A stretch of 33,329 nucleotides of DNA from Deltaproteobacteria bacterium (GCA_026388735.1 JAPLJG010000030.1:62264-95592), one strand, 5' to 3'. Counted from the stretch's first letter, positions 7,896-15,457 are shown. Numbers and translations: made by a program. The notes: generated from the letters alone by a model not told the origin.

Positions 7896-9147
7896 GTGCC
7901 GATCTTCCGCTACCAAGCCATCAACTCCGCCGGTCGGGTTATTTCCGGCACCCATGCCGCCGAGATCATGCAGGAGGTGGAAACCTGGCTGCAAAAAGGC
8001 GGCTTGAGCCCGGTGAACATCCAGGTTCTCTCCGAGCAGCAAGCGGCCGGGGTCAAGGAAACCTCCCAGGCCATTGCCGGGCCAACGCTGAGCGAGCGGC
8101 TTTTTGGGATCACCCTGGAAGACAAGATCCTCTTCTGTCGGCAACTGGCAACCCTGCTGTCCGCTGGGGTCAGCATCATCGAGTCCTTCGCCATCCTGGC
8201 CCTCCAGGTGAGCAACCCCATCTTGCGGGAGATCATCCTCTCCATGACCGCCGAGGTGGAAAGCGGCGCGAGCTTGAGCGAAACCGTGAGCCGCCAGCCC
8301 AAGGCCTTCAACGTGCTGTTCTACAACATCGTCAAGGTGGGCGAGGAAACCGGCTCCCTGGACAAGGCCTTTTCCTATCTGGCCTCGCTGTATGAAAACG
8401 AAAAATCCATCAAGGAACGGATCAAGTCCGCCACCCGCTACCCCAAGATCGTCATCATCGCAATCACCGGTGCGGTCTTCTTCCTGATGGCCTTCGTGGT
8501 GCCGAAATTCGCCAAGCTCTTTGCCACGGCCAAGGTGCAACTTCCCCTGGCCACCCGGATTCTCATGGGGGTCAGCACCTTTTTTTGCCGACAACACATT
8601 AGGGATTCTCGGGGCAGGGCTGGTCCTGTTCATCTCCTACCGGCTGGCCCTAGGCTCCCGCGAGTTCGTGTTCTTCCGCGACCGGTTGCTGCTTCGGGTG
8701 CCGATCTTCGGCCCTCTGACCACCAAGATCTACATGGCCCGCTTCTGCCGGGTTTTTTCCATCCTCACCACCAGCGGCATCGACATCATCAAAACCCTGC
8801 GGCTCTCGGCAAACGCCCTGGAAAACCTGGTGCTGTTCCAGATGATCGAGGAGATTACCAGCGAGGTTGAAGAGGGCGTCAACCTGCACGAGGCCATGGC
8901 CAGGCACCACGCTATCCCGCCCATGGTTCCCCAGATGATCGCGGTGGGCGAGCAATCCGGTCGATTGGACGAGATGATGGAGAAAGTGGCTGATTACTAC
9001 GATCTGGAAAGCGATTACACCATCAGAAACCTCTCCACCCTGATCGAACCGATCCTCCTGCTGGTGTTGGGCGTGATGGTGGGGCTCATCGCCCTGGCCA
9101 TCTTCACCCCCATGTGGGACATGATGAGCGTGATGCGAGGAAAATAG
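7896..9147 (+). pseudogene. mshG: MshG/PilC/GspF-family platform protein, frameshifted at a T7 tract
   Basis: The polytopic platform protein couples the ATPase to pilin polymerisation. The first GspF domain (residues about 70-190, ILFCRQLATLLSAGVSIIES) and a TM segment (IVIIAITGAVFFLMAFVV) lie in the frame from GTG 7896, which has AAGGAG six bases upstream. The frame breaks at seven T residues (8580-8586). Unshifted, it reads on into an unrelated tail to 8870. The second GspF domain and last TM helix continue in the next frame to 9147 (ARFCRVFSILTTSGIDIIKT, LIEPILLLVLGVMVGLIAL). Removing one T restores a normal 416-residue protein. Sequencing error, phase variation, programmed slippage and true inactivation all remain possible; both halves look otherwise well conserved. 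Confidence 0.85.
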
Positions 9148-9182
9148 GCTAACAAAACCAGTTGATTCTTTATGGCCAACAA

Positions 9183-9198
9183 TGGTAAACAACTTGCA
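9183..9198 (+). promoter_or_regulatory. Sigma-54 (-24/-12) promoter of the pilin gene
   Basis: TGGTAAACAACTTGCA matches the sigma-54 consensus TGGCACG-N4-TTGCA with the invariant GG (9184-9185) and GC (9196-9197) at the exact required spacing. It lies 34 bases before the mshA start, giving a predicted transcript start near 9209 and a leader of about 23 nt containing the AGGAG site. Pilin genes are often sigma-54 dependent (PilR systems). Confidence 0.65.
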
Positions 9199-9231
9199 GT
9201 AATCAACAATAACTACAATAAGGAGAAAAGG

Positions 9232-9690
9232 ATGAAGATGAAAAAGAACGTGCTGGGTAATCAAAAAGGTTTCACTCTCATAGAGCTCATTGTCATCATT
9301 GTTATTCTTGGCATTTTGGCGGCGGTTGCCGTTCCGAAGTATGTTGACCTCAAGACCGACGCACAAAAAGCTGCGGCAAACGGGGTGCTGGGCGGGGCTG
9401 AAGGCGCGGTGGCCATGAACTTCGCAGCAAATCTCATGAAAAAAGCAGGAGCAGCTCCAATTTTGACCGAGGCAAACCTTGAGGCCGCGATGGATGGCGG
9501 CCTACCTTCCGGCTGGACTACAGTTGCTGGGGATTGCTCGGCTGCGGGAGGTAGTGCTACCCTTGGTTGTATGTTCCTTGAGATAGATGGGGTCGCTGGC
9601 GTTTCCGCAGGGGATTATGTTGTAGGTCTTAAATCTGTAGAATCAGCTGCGGCTAAAGCGGTAGTCGGAAAAGGGACAGTAAATTATTAA
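9232..9690 (+). CDS. mshA: MshA-like type IV major pilin precursor
   Basis: The 152-residue prepilin has a 13-residue positively charged leader ending NQKG. The class III cleavage site is G-F, followed by FTLIELIVIIVILGILAAVA with the conserved Glu at mature position 5. The C-terminal domain is Ala/Gly-rich and contains two cysteines (GDCSAAGGSATLGC region) that may form the usual pilin disulfide. ATG 9232 is chosen because AGGAG (9221-9225) lies six bases upstream and the leader has normal prepilin length; the earlier ATG 9172 would put an Asn-rich, non-prepilin extension in front and overlaps the sigma-54 element. As the last gene of the locus, with its own promoter and strong terminator, it is probably the most highly expressed. 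Confidence 0.92.
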   Translation: MKMKKNVLGNQKGFTLIELIVIIVILGILAAVAVPKYVDLKTDAQKAAANGVLGGAEGAVAMNFAANLMKKAGAAPILTEANLEAAMDGGLPSGWTTVAGDCSAAGGSATLGCMFLEIDGVAGVSAGDYVVGLKSVESAAAKAVVGKGTVNY

Positions 9691-9716
9691 TATATCATAG
9701 GGCAAATTGTCCTCGC

Positions 9717-9753
9717 CCCACACACCTTGTTTCTTGGTGTGTGGGTTTTTTTT
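9717..9753 (+). terminator. Strong intrinsic terminator after mshA
   Basis: A perfect 10-bp stem pairs CCCACACACC (9717-9726) with GGTGTGTGGG (9736-9745). The loop is 9 nt and is followed directly by eight T residues (9746-9753). It lies 27 bases after the mshA stop and ends the pilus operon. Confidence 0.95.
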
Positions 9754-9990
9754 GTCCAGGAGAGATAGGGGATATCCCCCCTATTTCTCCAAGGCCGTCC
9801 TGCTTTCTTCTGTCTCAGTCCCTGCTCCAGCCGAGATTCAGCATGTCAACAAAGCTCTCTGAGCCAAGTGGTCGCCCCGATGCGAGAATCTCATTGCGCC
9901 CCCTGCACGGCATCGTCTGCCTCTGATTAACACAACGAGTAGCCCGAAAAAAACGACGTCAAATCCGGAAGAACGCTACCTTTCGAAGGA
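9754..9990. other. Intergenic stretch between the pilus locus and the toxin-antitoxin genes
   Basis: No convincing gene was found; the short open frames here lack ribosome sites and family resemblance. One hairpin, ATAGGGG (9765-9771) with CCCCTAT (9778-9784), sits just after the mshA terminator. Nothing else is recognisable. Confidence 0.5.
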
Positions 9991-10377
9991 TCACACTTGC
10001 CGCACCGGGCCGGGGTACTGTGCCACCAAAGCATCCGCCGTGAGCAAGATGATGCCCTCAACGGTCGCCTGCGCAACAAGGATGCGGTCGAATGGGTCTT
10101 TATGGATGAGCGGCAAACTGTCGATGGCAACGGTGTGCGCACTGGTAATCGTCAATTCCTCATAGCCGTTGTCCAGCAACCCACGGCGCAACACCCTCGC
10201 ATCCACCTGAAAGTCGGAACGCCCAAGGCCGCGTTTGATGACAATCTCCCAAAGACTGGCCGCACTAAAGAGTAGCTCGTTTTGCTGGTCTTCCAGCAAT
10301 AGGCGAGCCGTTTCCGACAACCGGGCAGGCGAACCAGCAGCCCATAGCAACAAGTGAGTATCCAGCAGCAGTTTCAT
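9991..10377 (-). CDS. vapC: PIN-domain toxin, VapC family
   Basis: The 128-residue PIN-domain ribonuclease begins MKLLLDTHLLLW with the first acidic residue at Asp6. Further acidic residues fit the Mg-binding site of the family: Glu44 in SLWEIVIK, Asp97 in KDPFDRILVAQA and Asp115 in LLTADA. Type II VapC toxins of this fold cleave tRNA or rRNA; the target here is unknown. The start overlaps the antitoxin stop by four bases (ATGA), the usual arrangement for stoichiometric expression. The sequence appears complete and active. Confidence 0.9.
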   Translation of the reverse strand: MKLLLDTHLLLWAAGSPARLSETARLLLEDQQNELLFSAASLWEIVIKRGLGRSDFQVDARVLRRGLLDNGYEELTITSAHTVAIDSLPLIHKDPFDRILVAQATVEGIILLTADALVAQYPGPVRQV

Positions 10378-10619
10378 TCCTCATCACCAAAAAGCCGTTC
10401 GATTTCCGCACTTCCCATGCGGTCGAAATCGTCAGGAACGGCGATCTCCCCCGCCATAAATCCCAGCCTTCGAGTCTGTCCGGCGGGTGGAGCGTCCAGC
10501 CGAGTCACCTTGACCAGCGGCTTTCCAGCCTTGGCAATGATGAAGGAATCACCCTTCACAGCCTGTTCTATCAACCGCGACAGTTGGGTTTTTGCTTCAT
10601 GGATATTGACCGTCTGCAT
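10374..10619 (-). CDS. Phd/YefM-family antitoxin
   Basis: The 81-residue protein starts MQTVNIHEAKTQLSRLIEQA, the hallmark of Phd/YefM antitoxins. It continues with GDSFIIAKAGKPLVKV, the DNA-binding beta/alpha fold. The acidic C-terminus (FDRMGSAEIERLFGDEE) is the expected toxin-neutralising tail. It should bind the downstream PIN toxin and repress the operon from the inverted repeat at 10632-10653. A GAGGTGA ribosome site precedes ATG 10619. The pairing of a Phd-type antitoxin with a PIN toxin is common. Confidence 0.9.
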   Translation of the reverse strand: MQTVNIHEAKTQLSRLIEQAVKGDSFIIAKAGKPLVKVTRLDAPPAGQTRRLGFMAGEIAVPDDFDRMGSAEIERLFGDEE

Positions 10620-10631
10620 GACTCACCTCAT

Positions 10632-10653
10632 TAAACTAAGTTTTATTAGTTTA
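10632..10653. promoter_or_regulatory. Inverted-repeat operator upstream of the Phd/VapC pair
   Basis: TAAACTAA (10632-10639) and TTAGTTTA (10646-10653) form a perfect 8-bp inverted repeat with a 6-nt spacer, followed by a further TTTA-containing partial copy. The position, 13 bases upstream of the antitoxin start in an AT-rich divergent promoter region, fits autoregulation by the Phd-type antitoxin. Confidence 0.6.
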
Positions 10654-10732
10654 GTTTACCATATACAACGCAAAGAAACCAGAACAATAAGAAGCAGGTG
10701 CGTTTGACTTTTTGCCTTAACCGTGCTACACG

Positions 10733-10749
10733 TAATACAACTAATACAA
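10733..10749. promoter_or_regulatory. Direct repeats before the RelB-like gene
   Basis: TAATACAA occurs twice (10733-10740 and 10742-10749), nine bases apart, immediately before the AAGGAG ribosome site of the RelB-like gene. An upstream TTGACT (10704-10709) could be part of a promoter. The repeats may be antitoxin operator half-sites; the assignment is tentative. Confidence 0.3.
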
Positions 10750-10763
10750 AAAGGAGATTCTGC

Positions 10764-10988
10764 ATGCTTACAGTCAGATTGCCGGACGACATCGAAGCGC
10801 GATTGAACACCCTTGCCAAAACCACCAACAGGCCCAAGAGCTTTTATGTGCGGGAAGCCCTGGACCGATCCCTTGAAGACATTGAGGACATTTACCTGGC
10901 CGAGAAAAGACTTGAGGATCTCAAGGCAGGCAAAAGCCGCACCTACACCCTTGATGAAGTAGAGCGCGAACTTGACCTGGCGGATTGA
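10764..10988 (+). CDS. RelB-like ribbon-helix-helix antitoxin
   Basis: The 74-residue protein opens with the ribbon-helix-helix pattern MLTVRLPDDIEARLNTLAK and RPKSFYVREALDRSL, a DNA-binding dimer fold. An acidic/basic helical tail (LDEVERELDLAD) would wrap the toxin. ATG 10764 has AAGGAG eight bases upstream. An upstream in-frame ATG at 10698 encodes an unrelated Arg/Thr/Cys-rich stretch and is rejected. It overlaps the downstream toxin by 17 bases. Confidence 0.85.
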   Translation: MLTVRLPDDIEARLNTLAKTTNRPKSFYVREALDRSLEDIEDIYLAEKRLEDLKAGKSRTYTLDEVERELDLAD

Positions 10989-11244
10989 GTTCGAAGAGGC
11001 GGCAAAAAAAGAATTTGCCCGACTTGACCGCCAAGCCCAGATCGGCATCCAGCGCTTCCTGCGAGAACGAATCGCCACAGATGAAGACCCGCGCCGGTTC
11101 GGCGGTCCATTGCGCCTTAACCTGTCCGGCCTCTGGAAATACCGAATTGGAGACTACCGGGTTGTTTGCGATATCCAGGAAGAAACGGTTCTGGTTCTTG
11201 TGCTGTGCGTTGGGCACAGACGCACAGTGTACGGGGGACATTGA
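10972..11244 (+). CDS. RelE/ParE-family toxin
   Basis: The 90-residue protein begins MTWRIEFEEAAKKEFARLDR and contains the RelE core pattern LSGLWKYRIGDYRVVCDI, then VLVLCVGHRRTVY. This corresponds to the conserved Arg and Tyr/His region of ribosome-dependent mRNA interferases. The start is TTG at 10972, inside the antitoxin gene; it gives the N-terminus normally seen in this family, whereas later starts would truncate the first strand. The toxin appears intact. Together with the RHH gene it forms a standard type II module. Confidence 0.88.
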   Translation: MTWRIEFEEAAKKEFARLDRQAQIGIQRFLRERIATDEDPRRFGGPLRLNLSGLWKYRIGDYRVVCDIQEETVLVLVLCVGHRRTVYGGH

Positions 11245-11292
11245 GCGGAGCAGGATGCACCCCCTTTTCCTGCCCACCGTCTCCAAAAACTG

Positions 11293-11334
11293 TTGACAAG
11301 AATTTCCACGCTGAATACTGTTAGCCATTCCTAA
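11293..11334 (+). promoter_or_regulatory. Promoter with DtxR-box-like palindrome before the metalloregulator
   Basis: TTGACA (11293-11298) is followed, 17 nt later, by TACTGT (11316-11321). TTAGCCATTCCTAA (11321-11334) has TTAG/CTAA ends reminiscent of DtxR/MntR operator half-sites and overlaps the start region. Autoregulation is plausible but not shown. Confidence 0.4.
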
Positions 11335-11387
11335 AAATATTTACCTCTGGAGCAGACTACAGGTGCCCCTTGGGAGCAAACAGCCAT

Positions 11388-11897
11388 ATGCCAGGTAAGC
11401 AGCCCGCAACAACGCCCAAACGACTCAGCGCCAGCCTGGAAGACTATCTGGAAACCATCTTCCACATCATCGCCGAAAAGCAGGTGGCCAGGGCCAAGGA
11501 GATCGCCAGCACCCTCAAGGTCAGCCGCTCCTCGGTGACCGAAGCCTTTCGCTCCCTGTCGCAAAAGGGTCTGATCAACTATGCCCCCTATGAGGTCATC
11601 ACCCTCACCCCTGCCGGGCAGGAAATGGCCAAGGATGTTATCCTGCGGCATCGGGCGCTCAAAGATTTTTTTATCAAGGTTCTGGCGGTGGGGGAAAAAA
11701 TTGCGGAGGAAGGGGCCTGCAAGATTGAACATGCCGCGCCCAAAGAGATCATCGAACGGCTGACCCAGTTTGTCAGTTTTATCGAGCAATGCCCACGGGG
11801 CGGCAGCGATCTGATCTCAGGATTCACCAAGTACTGCCAGACCGGAAAAACCGACAAGAAATGCAAGGAATGTATTGCCCATTGTCTTGAAAAATAG
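11388..11897 (+). CDS. DtxR/MntR-family metal-dependent transcriptional regulator
   Basis: The 169-residue protein has an N-terminal winged helix-turn-helix (about 15-75, RAKEIASTLKVSRSSVTEAF) and a dimerisation/metal domain (75-135). The metal-site positions read Asp19 and Glu22 (SLEDYLET), His88, Cys111, Glu114 and His115 (CKIEH). Asp/Glu at the first two sites is MntR-like, while the Cys is DtxR/IdeR-like. A C-terminal cysteine cluster (residues 135-166: CPRGG, YC, CKEC, HC) has five cysteines and could bind another metal or a cluster. There is no SH3-like FeoA domain. ATG 11388 is preferred to TTG 11370. Iron or manganese response is expected; which one is open. Confidence 0.85.
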   Translation: MPGKQPATTPKRLSASLEDYLETIFHIIAEKQVARAKEIASTLKVSRSSVTEAFRSLSQKGLINYAPYEVITLTPAGQEMAKDVILRHRALKDFFIKVLAVGEKIAEEGACKIEHAAPKEIIERLTQFVSFIEQCPRGGSDLISGFTKYCQTGKTDKKCKECIAHCLEK

Positions 11898-11949
11898 CAA
11901 TGTGGCTGGCGGGAATACAAAGACACAACAATCAGGAGAGACAAGACAC

Positions 11950-12144
11950 ATGGACGGCATATATTCTGAAGGCTGGTTTACGCACCCCAATCATGGACTG
12001 ATCAGGGTTTTCAACAAAGGCGGGGAGTGGCTCTATCTGTGTTACACCCAGAACGGCCAGAAGCCGGTCTCAAAGGAGCGCCCGCTGGACAGCTGGACCT
12101 GGGCCTTGAGCGAGGCCGCGCCCCAAGATTTCGGTCCAGGCTGA
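11950..12144 (+). CDS. Small protein of unknown function
   Basis: The 64-residue protein is not recognised. It is aromatic-rich (five Trp, several Phe and Tyr) and shows YSEGWFTHPNHGLIRVF and GGEWLYLCYTQNG, which suggest a small beta-rich domain. A good AGGAG (11934-11938) lies 11 bases before ATG 11950. The frame is open further upstream to 11875, but that part overlaps the regulator's end and lacks a ribosome site. It lies 52 bases after the metalloregulator and before a shared terminator, so co-transcription is likely. Confidence 0.6.
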   Translation: MDGIYSEGWFTHPNHGLIRVFNKGGEWLYLCYTQNGQKPVSKERPLDSWTWALSEAAPQDFGPG

Positions 12145-12196
12145 GTAAGCAAGGGCACCGCCATCTGCGGCACCCTGCAATCGCTTACATTTTTTT
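12145..12196 (+). terminator. Intrinsic terminator with a two-part stem
   Basis: GTAAGC (12145-12150) pairs with GCTTAC (12183-12188). Inside lie AGGG/CCCT and CCGC/GCGG stems. T7 follows at 12190-12196. It begins immediately after the small-protein stop and ends the metalloregulator transcript. Confidence 0.75.
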
Positions 12197-12253
12197 AGCA
12201 GAGTGCCGCTTCTAAAATCCCCCTAACCGCTTACCAGCCCAAACCGGTCGACT

Positions 12254-13459
12254 CTAAGAGAGTTTCCCCAAGGCCGCTGCCAGCCGCTTCATTCCTTCCT
12301 CGATGGTCCCCATGGCCGTGGCAAAGGAGAAGCGGATAAAGGCATCCGCCCCAAAAGCCGCACCCGGCACCGTGGCCAGCAAGGCCTCGTCCAGCAGATA
12401 ATCCGCCAGATCAACCGAGTTCGCCATCACCTTGCCATTGAAGTTTCTGCCATAGTAAGCGGAAACATTGGGGAACACATAAAACGCACCCTTGGGCCGC
12501 ACGCAGGTCACACCGGGAATATTGCCCAGGGCAGCCATGATGAAATCCAGCCGCGGCACAAAGGCATCCCGCATCATGATCGGGAAATCCTGGGGCCCGC
12601 TCACCGCGGCCAACGCCGCCTTCTGGGAGATGGAGCACGGGTTGGAGGTGCTCTGGCTCTGGATCTTGTTCATGGCCGCGATCATCTGCTTTGGCCCAGC
12701 GGTATAGCCGATGCGCCAGCCGGTCATGGCAAAGGACTTGGACACGCCGTTGAGCACCAGGGTCTGGGCTGCGAGCCGCTTGTCCACATCGAGAATATGC
12801 GGCAGCTTGCCGTCGCCATAAACAATGGTGTCGTAGATATCGTCGGAGATGATCAGCCAGTTATTGGCCAGGGCCAATTTAGCCACCGCCTCAAGGGCCT
12901 TGGCGGAAAACACAGCGCCGGTGGGGTTGGACGGGCTGTTCAGGATAATAGCCTTGGTTTTCGGGGTGGCGTAGCGGGTGAGCAGCTCTTCGCTCAGGTC
13001 AAAATCGTTGGCCTCGGAAAGCGGCACCTCCACCGGGGTGGCGCCGGCCAACAGGACGATGGGCGGATAGGAAACCCAGTACGGGGTCGGAATCAGCACT
13101 TCGTCGCCGGGGCCAAACAGGGCCTGGGCCATGTTGTAGAGCCCGTGCTTGCCGCCGCAGCAGACCTGGATCTGATCGGGCTCATAGCTCCAGCCCTTGT
13201 CCTGGGCCAAACGGTTGGCAATGGCTTCCCGCAACTCCGGGATACCCGGCACTGCGGTGTAGCGGGTGAAGCCTTCATCAATGGCCTTTTTCCCTGCCTC
13301 GCACACATGGGCCGGGGTATCGAAATCCGGCTCGCCCACGCTGAAGTTGAGGATGTCAGCGCCCGCCGCCTTCAGGGCCTTAGCCTTGGCGTTTACAGCA
13401 AGGGTGGGCGAAGGCTTGATCTGCTTGACCCGTTGTGCAAGACTAATTTCTGCTTCCAT
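12254..13459 (-). CDS. aspC: Class I aspartate/pyridoxal-phosphate aminotransferase
   Basis: The 401-residue fold-type I aminotransferase has NFSVGEPDFDTPAHV near residue 38, ILNSPSNPTGAVFS at 172-185 and the PLP Schiff-base lysine Lys241 in LNGVSKSFAMTGWRIGY. The substrate-carboxylate arginine sits in FIRFSFA near the C-terminus. The sequence is of the AspAT subgroup Ib (Thermus/Bacillus/Rhizobium type), which transfers the amino group between aspartate or glutamate and 2-oxoglutarate; some members also act as prephenate aminotransferases. An AAGGAAAG ribosome site precedes ATG 13459. It lies 61 bases downstream of truA on the same strand. Exact substrate preference cannot be read from sequence alone. 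Confidence 0.9.
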   Translation of the reverse strand: MEAEISLAQRVKQIKPSPTLAVNAKAKALKAAGADILNFSVGEPDFDTPAHVCEAGKKAIDEGFTRYTAVPGIPELREAIANRLAQDKGWSYEPDQIQVCCGGKHGLYNMAQALFGPGDEVLIPTPYWVSYPPIVLLAGATPVEVPLSEANDFDLSEELLTRYATPKTKAIILNSPSNPTGAVFSAKALEAVAKLALANNWLIISDDIYDTIVYGDGKLPHILDVDKRLAAQTLVLNGVSKSFAMTGWRIGYTAGPKQMIAAMNKIQSQSTSNPCSISQKAALAAVSGPQDFPIMMRDAFVPRLDFIMAALGNIPGVTCVRPKGAFYVFPNVSAYYGRNFNGKVMANSVDLADYLLDEALLATVPGAAFGADAFIRFSFATAMGTIEEGMKRLAAALGKLS

Positions 13460-13520
13460 TTTCTTTCCTTAGTAATGGCGTTTGCAAAAAAGCTCGGGCA
13501 GCCATCGCCACCAAGCCAAG

Positions 13521-14282
13521 TTAGTACAAAACAGTCTTCAGGGTCAAACCCTTTGCAGGCGCAGTTGTCCCGGCCTGACTCCGATCCCGGGCAGCCATGA
13601 CATTCCGAAAATCAAGGGGAGTCAACCGCCCACGGCCCACGGCAAACAGGGTGCCGACAATGTTGCGCACCATATGCCGCAAGAAGCCATCCCCGGAGAT
13701 GGTCAGTCGATATACCGCAGAGTCTTTTCCCTCCTCGGCAAGGTCGGCGACCAAAATAGTCCGCACCGCGCCCCGACCACGGGAATTGGTCAAATCGCGG
13801 GAGCCAGCAGTCTCAAAGCTGCTGAAATCATGGGTTCCAACCAGCATCGGCAGACAGAGCCGCACGGCTTCACAGGCAAAAGGGACGCGCACCTGGACGG
13901 CATACCGCCGCGCGCAGGGCGGCATGATCTCTGTGGCCATGAAGGTGTACACATACACCTTGCCCGTGGCGTTATAGCGCGCATGAAAATCATGTGCAAC
14001 ATTTTCTGCGGCCAGCACCCGGATATCCGCGGGCAGCATGCTGTTCAGGCCATTCACCAGGCCGGAAAGCGGAATGGCCGACTCGGTCTGAAAATTGGCC
14101 ACCATCCCCTCGGCATGCACCCCGGCATCGGTTCGGCCAGCAGCGTGGAGATTGACCGGAGCCTGGGTCAAGCAGGCAATGGCCTCTTCCACGACCTGCT
14201 GGATGCTGAGCTGCCCCACCTGCCTCTGCCAACCGGCATAATCGGTACCATCATAGGCCAGGACAAGCTTGATGTTTCGCAC
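13521..14282 (-). CDS. truA: tRNA pseudouridine(38-40) synthase TruA
   Basis: The 253-residue enzyme isomerises uridines 38-40 in the tRNA anticodon stem. The N-terminal KLVLAYDGTDYAGWQRQ is the TruA signature and GRTDAGVHAEGMVANF holds the catalytic Asp of the GRTDxGVHA motif. The C-terminal MVRNIVGTLFAVGRG is also conserved. GTG 14282 is chosen because it places the first strand at the normal distance from the start. A 19-residue longer frame from 14339 overlaps the argC end and looks non-homologous. The gene begins five bases after the argC stop, so translation is probably coupled. Confidence 0.92.
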   Translation of the reverse strand: MRNIKLVLAYDGTDYAGWQRQVGQLSIQQVVEEAIACLTQAPVNLHAAGRTDAGVHAEGMVANFQTESAIPLSGLVNGLNSMLPADIRVLAAENVAHDFHARYNATGKVYVYTFMATEIMPPCARRYAVQVRVPFACEAVRLCLPMLVGTHDFSSFETAGSRDLTNSRGRGAVRTILVADLAEEGKDSAVYRLTISGDGFLRHMVRNIVGTLFAVGRGRLTPLDFRNVMAARDRSQAGTTAPAKGLTLKTVLY

Positions 14283-14287
14283 TGCGC

Positions 14288-15319
14288 TTACGGGAAAAGG
14301 GGAACGATTCGAAGCCCGGTATTTTCCGGAAAGCCGCACATGAGATTCATGTTCTGCACGGCTTGCCCTGAGGCGCCCTTGACCACGTTGTCTATGACGG
14401 AAACGATGATAACCCGGCCGGTGCGGGGATCGAACTTGGTGCCGATATCACAGTAATTGCTGCCCCGAACATACTGGGTCGCCGGATACTGACCAGCCGG
14501 GCAGACCCGGACAAACTCCTCATCGCGGTAAAAATCCTGATAGAGCTCGGTCAAGTCTGGAAGGGGCTTGCCTGCCTGGGCATAAATCGTGCTGAGAATG
14601 CCCCGCGACATCGGGACCAGATGCGGGGTGAAAGATACCGTCACCGGCTTGCCACACAACCCGCCCAGCTCCTGCTCGATCTCCGGGGTATGGCGATGCT
14701 CTCCCACCTTGTAGGCCTTGAAACCATCGGCCACCTCGCAGTAGAGCGAACCGACCTGCGCTGCCCGCCCTGCCCCGGAGGTTCCGGATTTTGAATCAAT
14801 GATAATGGTTGCGGGATCAACGAGTCCGGCCTTGAGCAAAGGGGCAAGCCCCAGGATCACACTGGTCGGGTAGCAGCCGGGATTGGCAACCAACTGTGCC
14901 TTGCGGATCGCGGCCCGATGCAGCTCGGGCAGGCCGTACACCGCCGTGGCCAGCAAATCCTTGGCGCTGTGCGCCTGGTACCACTGCTCATAGACCTGTG
15001 CGTCATGGATGCGGAAATCGGCGGAAAGATCAACGACCTTCTTGCCTGCGGTCACCAGCTGCGGCACGATATCCATGGCAGTCTGATGTGGCACCGCAGT
15101 AAAGAAAAAATCAGCCCGGTCGACAAGCGCCTCGACCTGAAGATCTTCACAGAGAATGTCGGCCCGCCCCTGTAGGCTGGGAAAAACATGGGAAAGCGGT
15201 TTCCCCGCGTATTGCCGGGAAGTGGCCACCGTCAACTCCACCTCGGGATGATTGCACAGTATCCGGGCAAGCTCCGCCCCGGTGTATCCTGACGCACCAA
15301 CAATGCCGACTCGTACCAT
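14288..15319 (-). CDS. argC: N-acetyl-gamma-glutamyl-phosphate reductase
   Basis: The 343-residue NADPH-dependent reductase carries out the third step of arginine biosynthesis, converting N-acetylglutamyl phosphate to its semialdehyde. The Rossmann motif [18 protein letters not shown] is at residues 4-21. The catalytic cysteine is Cys149 in [15 protein letters not shown], and [11 protein letters not shown] contributes the conserved His. Length is normal for the short bacterial ArgC. ATG 15319 has GGAG upstream; a GTG four codons earlier (15331) is possible. A terminator separates it from rpsI upstream, and no other arg genes are in the window. Confidence 0.95.
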   Translation of the reverse strand: MVRVGIVGASGYTGAELARILCNHPEVELTVATSRQYAGKPLSHVFPSLQGRADILCEDLQVEALVDRADFFFTAVPHQTAMDIVPQLVTAGKKVVDLSADFRIHDAQVYEQWYQAHSAKDLLATAVYGLPELHRAAIRKAQLVANPGCYPTSVILGLAPLLKAGLVDPATIIIDSKSGTSGAGRAAQVGSLYCEVADGFKAYKVGEHRHTPEIEQELGGLCGKPVTVSFTPHLVPMSRGILSTIYAQAGKPLPDLTELYQDFYRDEEFVRVCPAGQYPATQYVRGSNYCDIGTKFDPRTGRVIIVSVIDNVVKGASGQAVQNMNLMCGFPENTGLRIVPLFP

Positions 15320-15366
15320 CTCTTTCTCCACTCAACTGAGAACCACAGGGCTGCCTGACCCAGGCC

Positions 15367-15407
15367 AAAAAAAATCAGGGGAAGAGCGATAAGCGCCTTC
15401 CCCTGAT
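15367..15407 (-). terminator. Intrinsic terminator after rpsI
   Basis: ATCAGGGGAAG (15374-15384) pairs perfectly with CTTCCCCTGAT (15397-15407), with a further GCG/CGC inside. On the - strand the hairpin is followed by an eight-T run (A run 15367-15374 on +). It separates the rplM-rpsI transcript from argC-truA. Confidence 0.92.
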
Positions 15408-15457
15408 GAGATATACTATGGTGTCCGTGATATTGACAATGCAATACCAGGCAACGA

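Noticed and set aside
9741-9926. Open frame of 61 codons after the mshA terminator
   Set aside because: It starts within the terminator, has no ribosome site and shows no protein-like pattern.
9991-11244. Mobile element carrying the toxin-antitoxin genes
   Set aside because: No transposase, integrase, flanking duplication or tRNA attachment site is visible.
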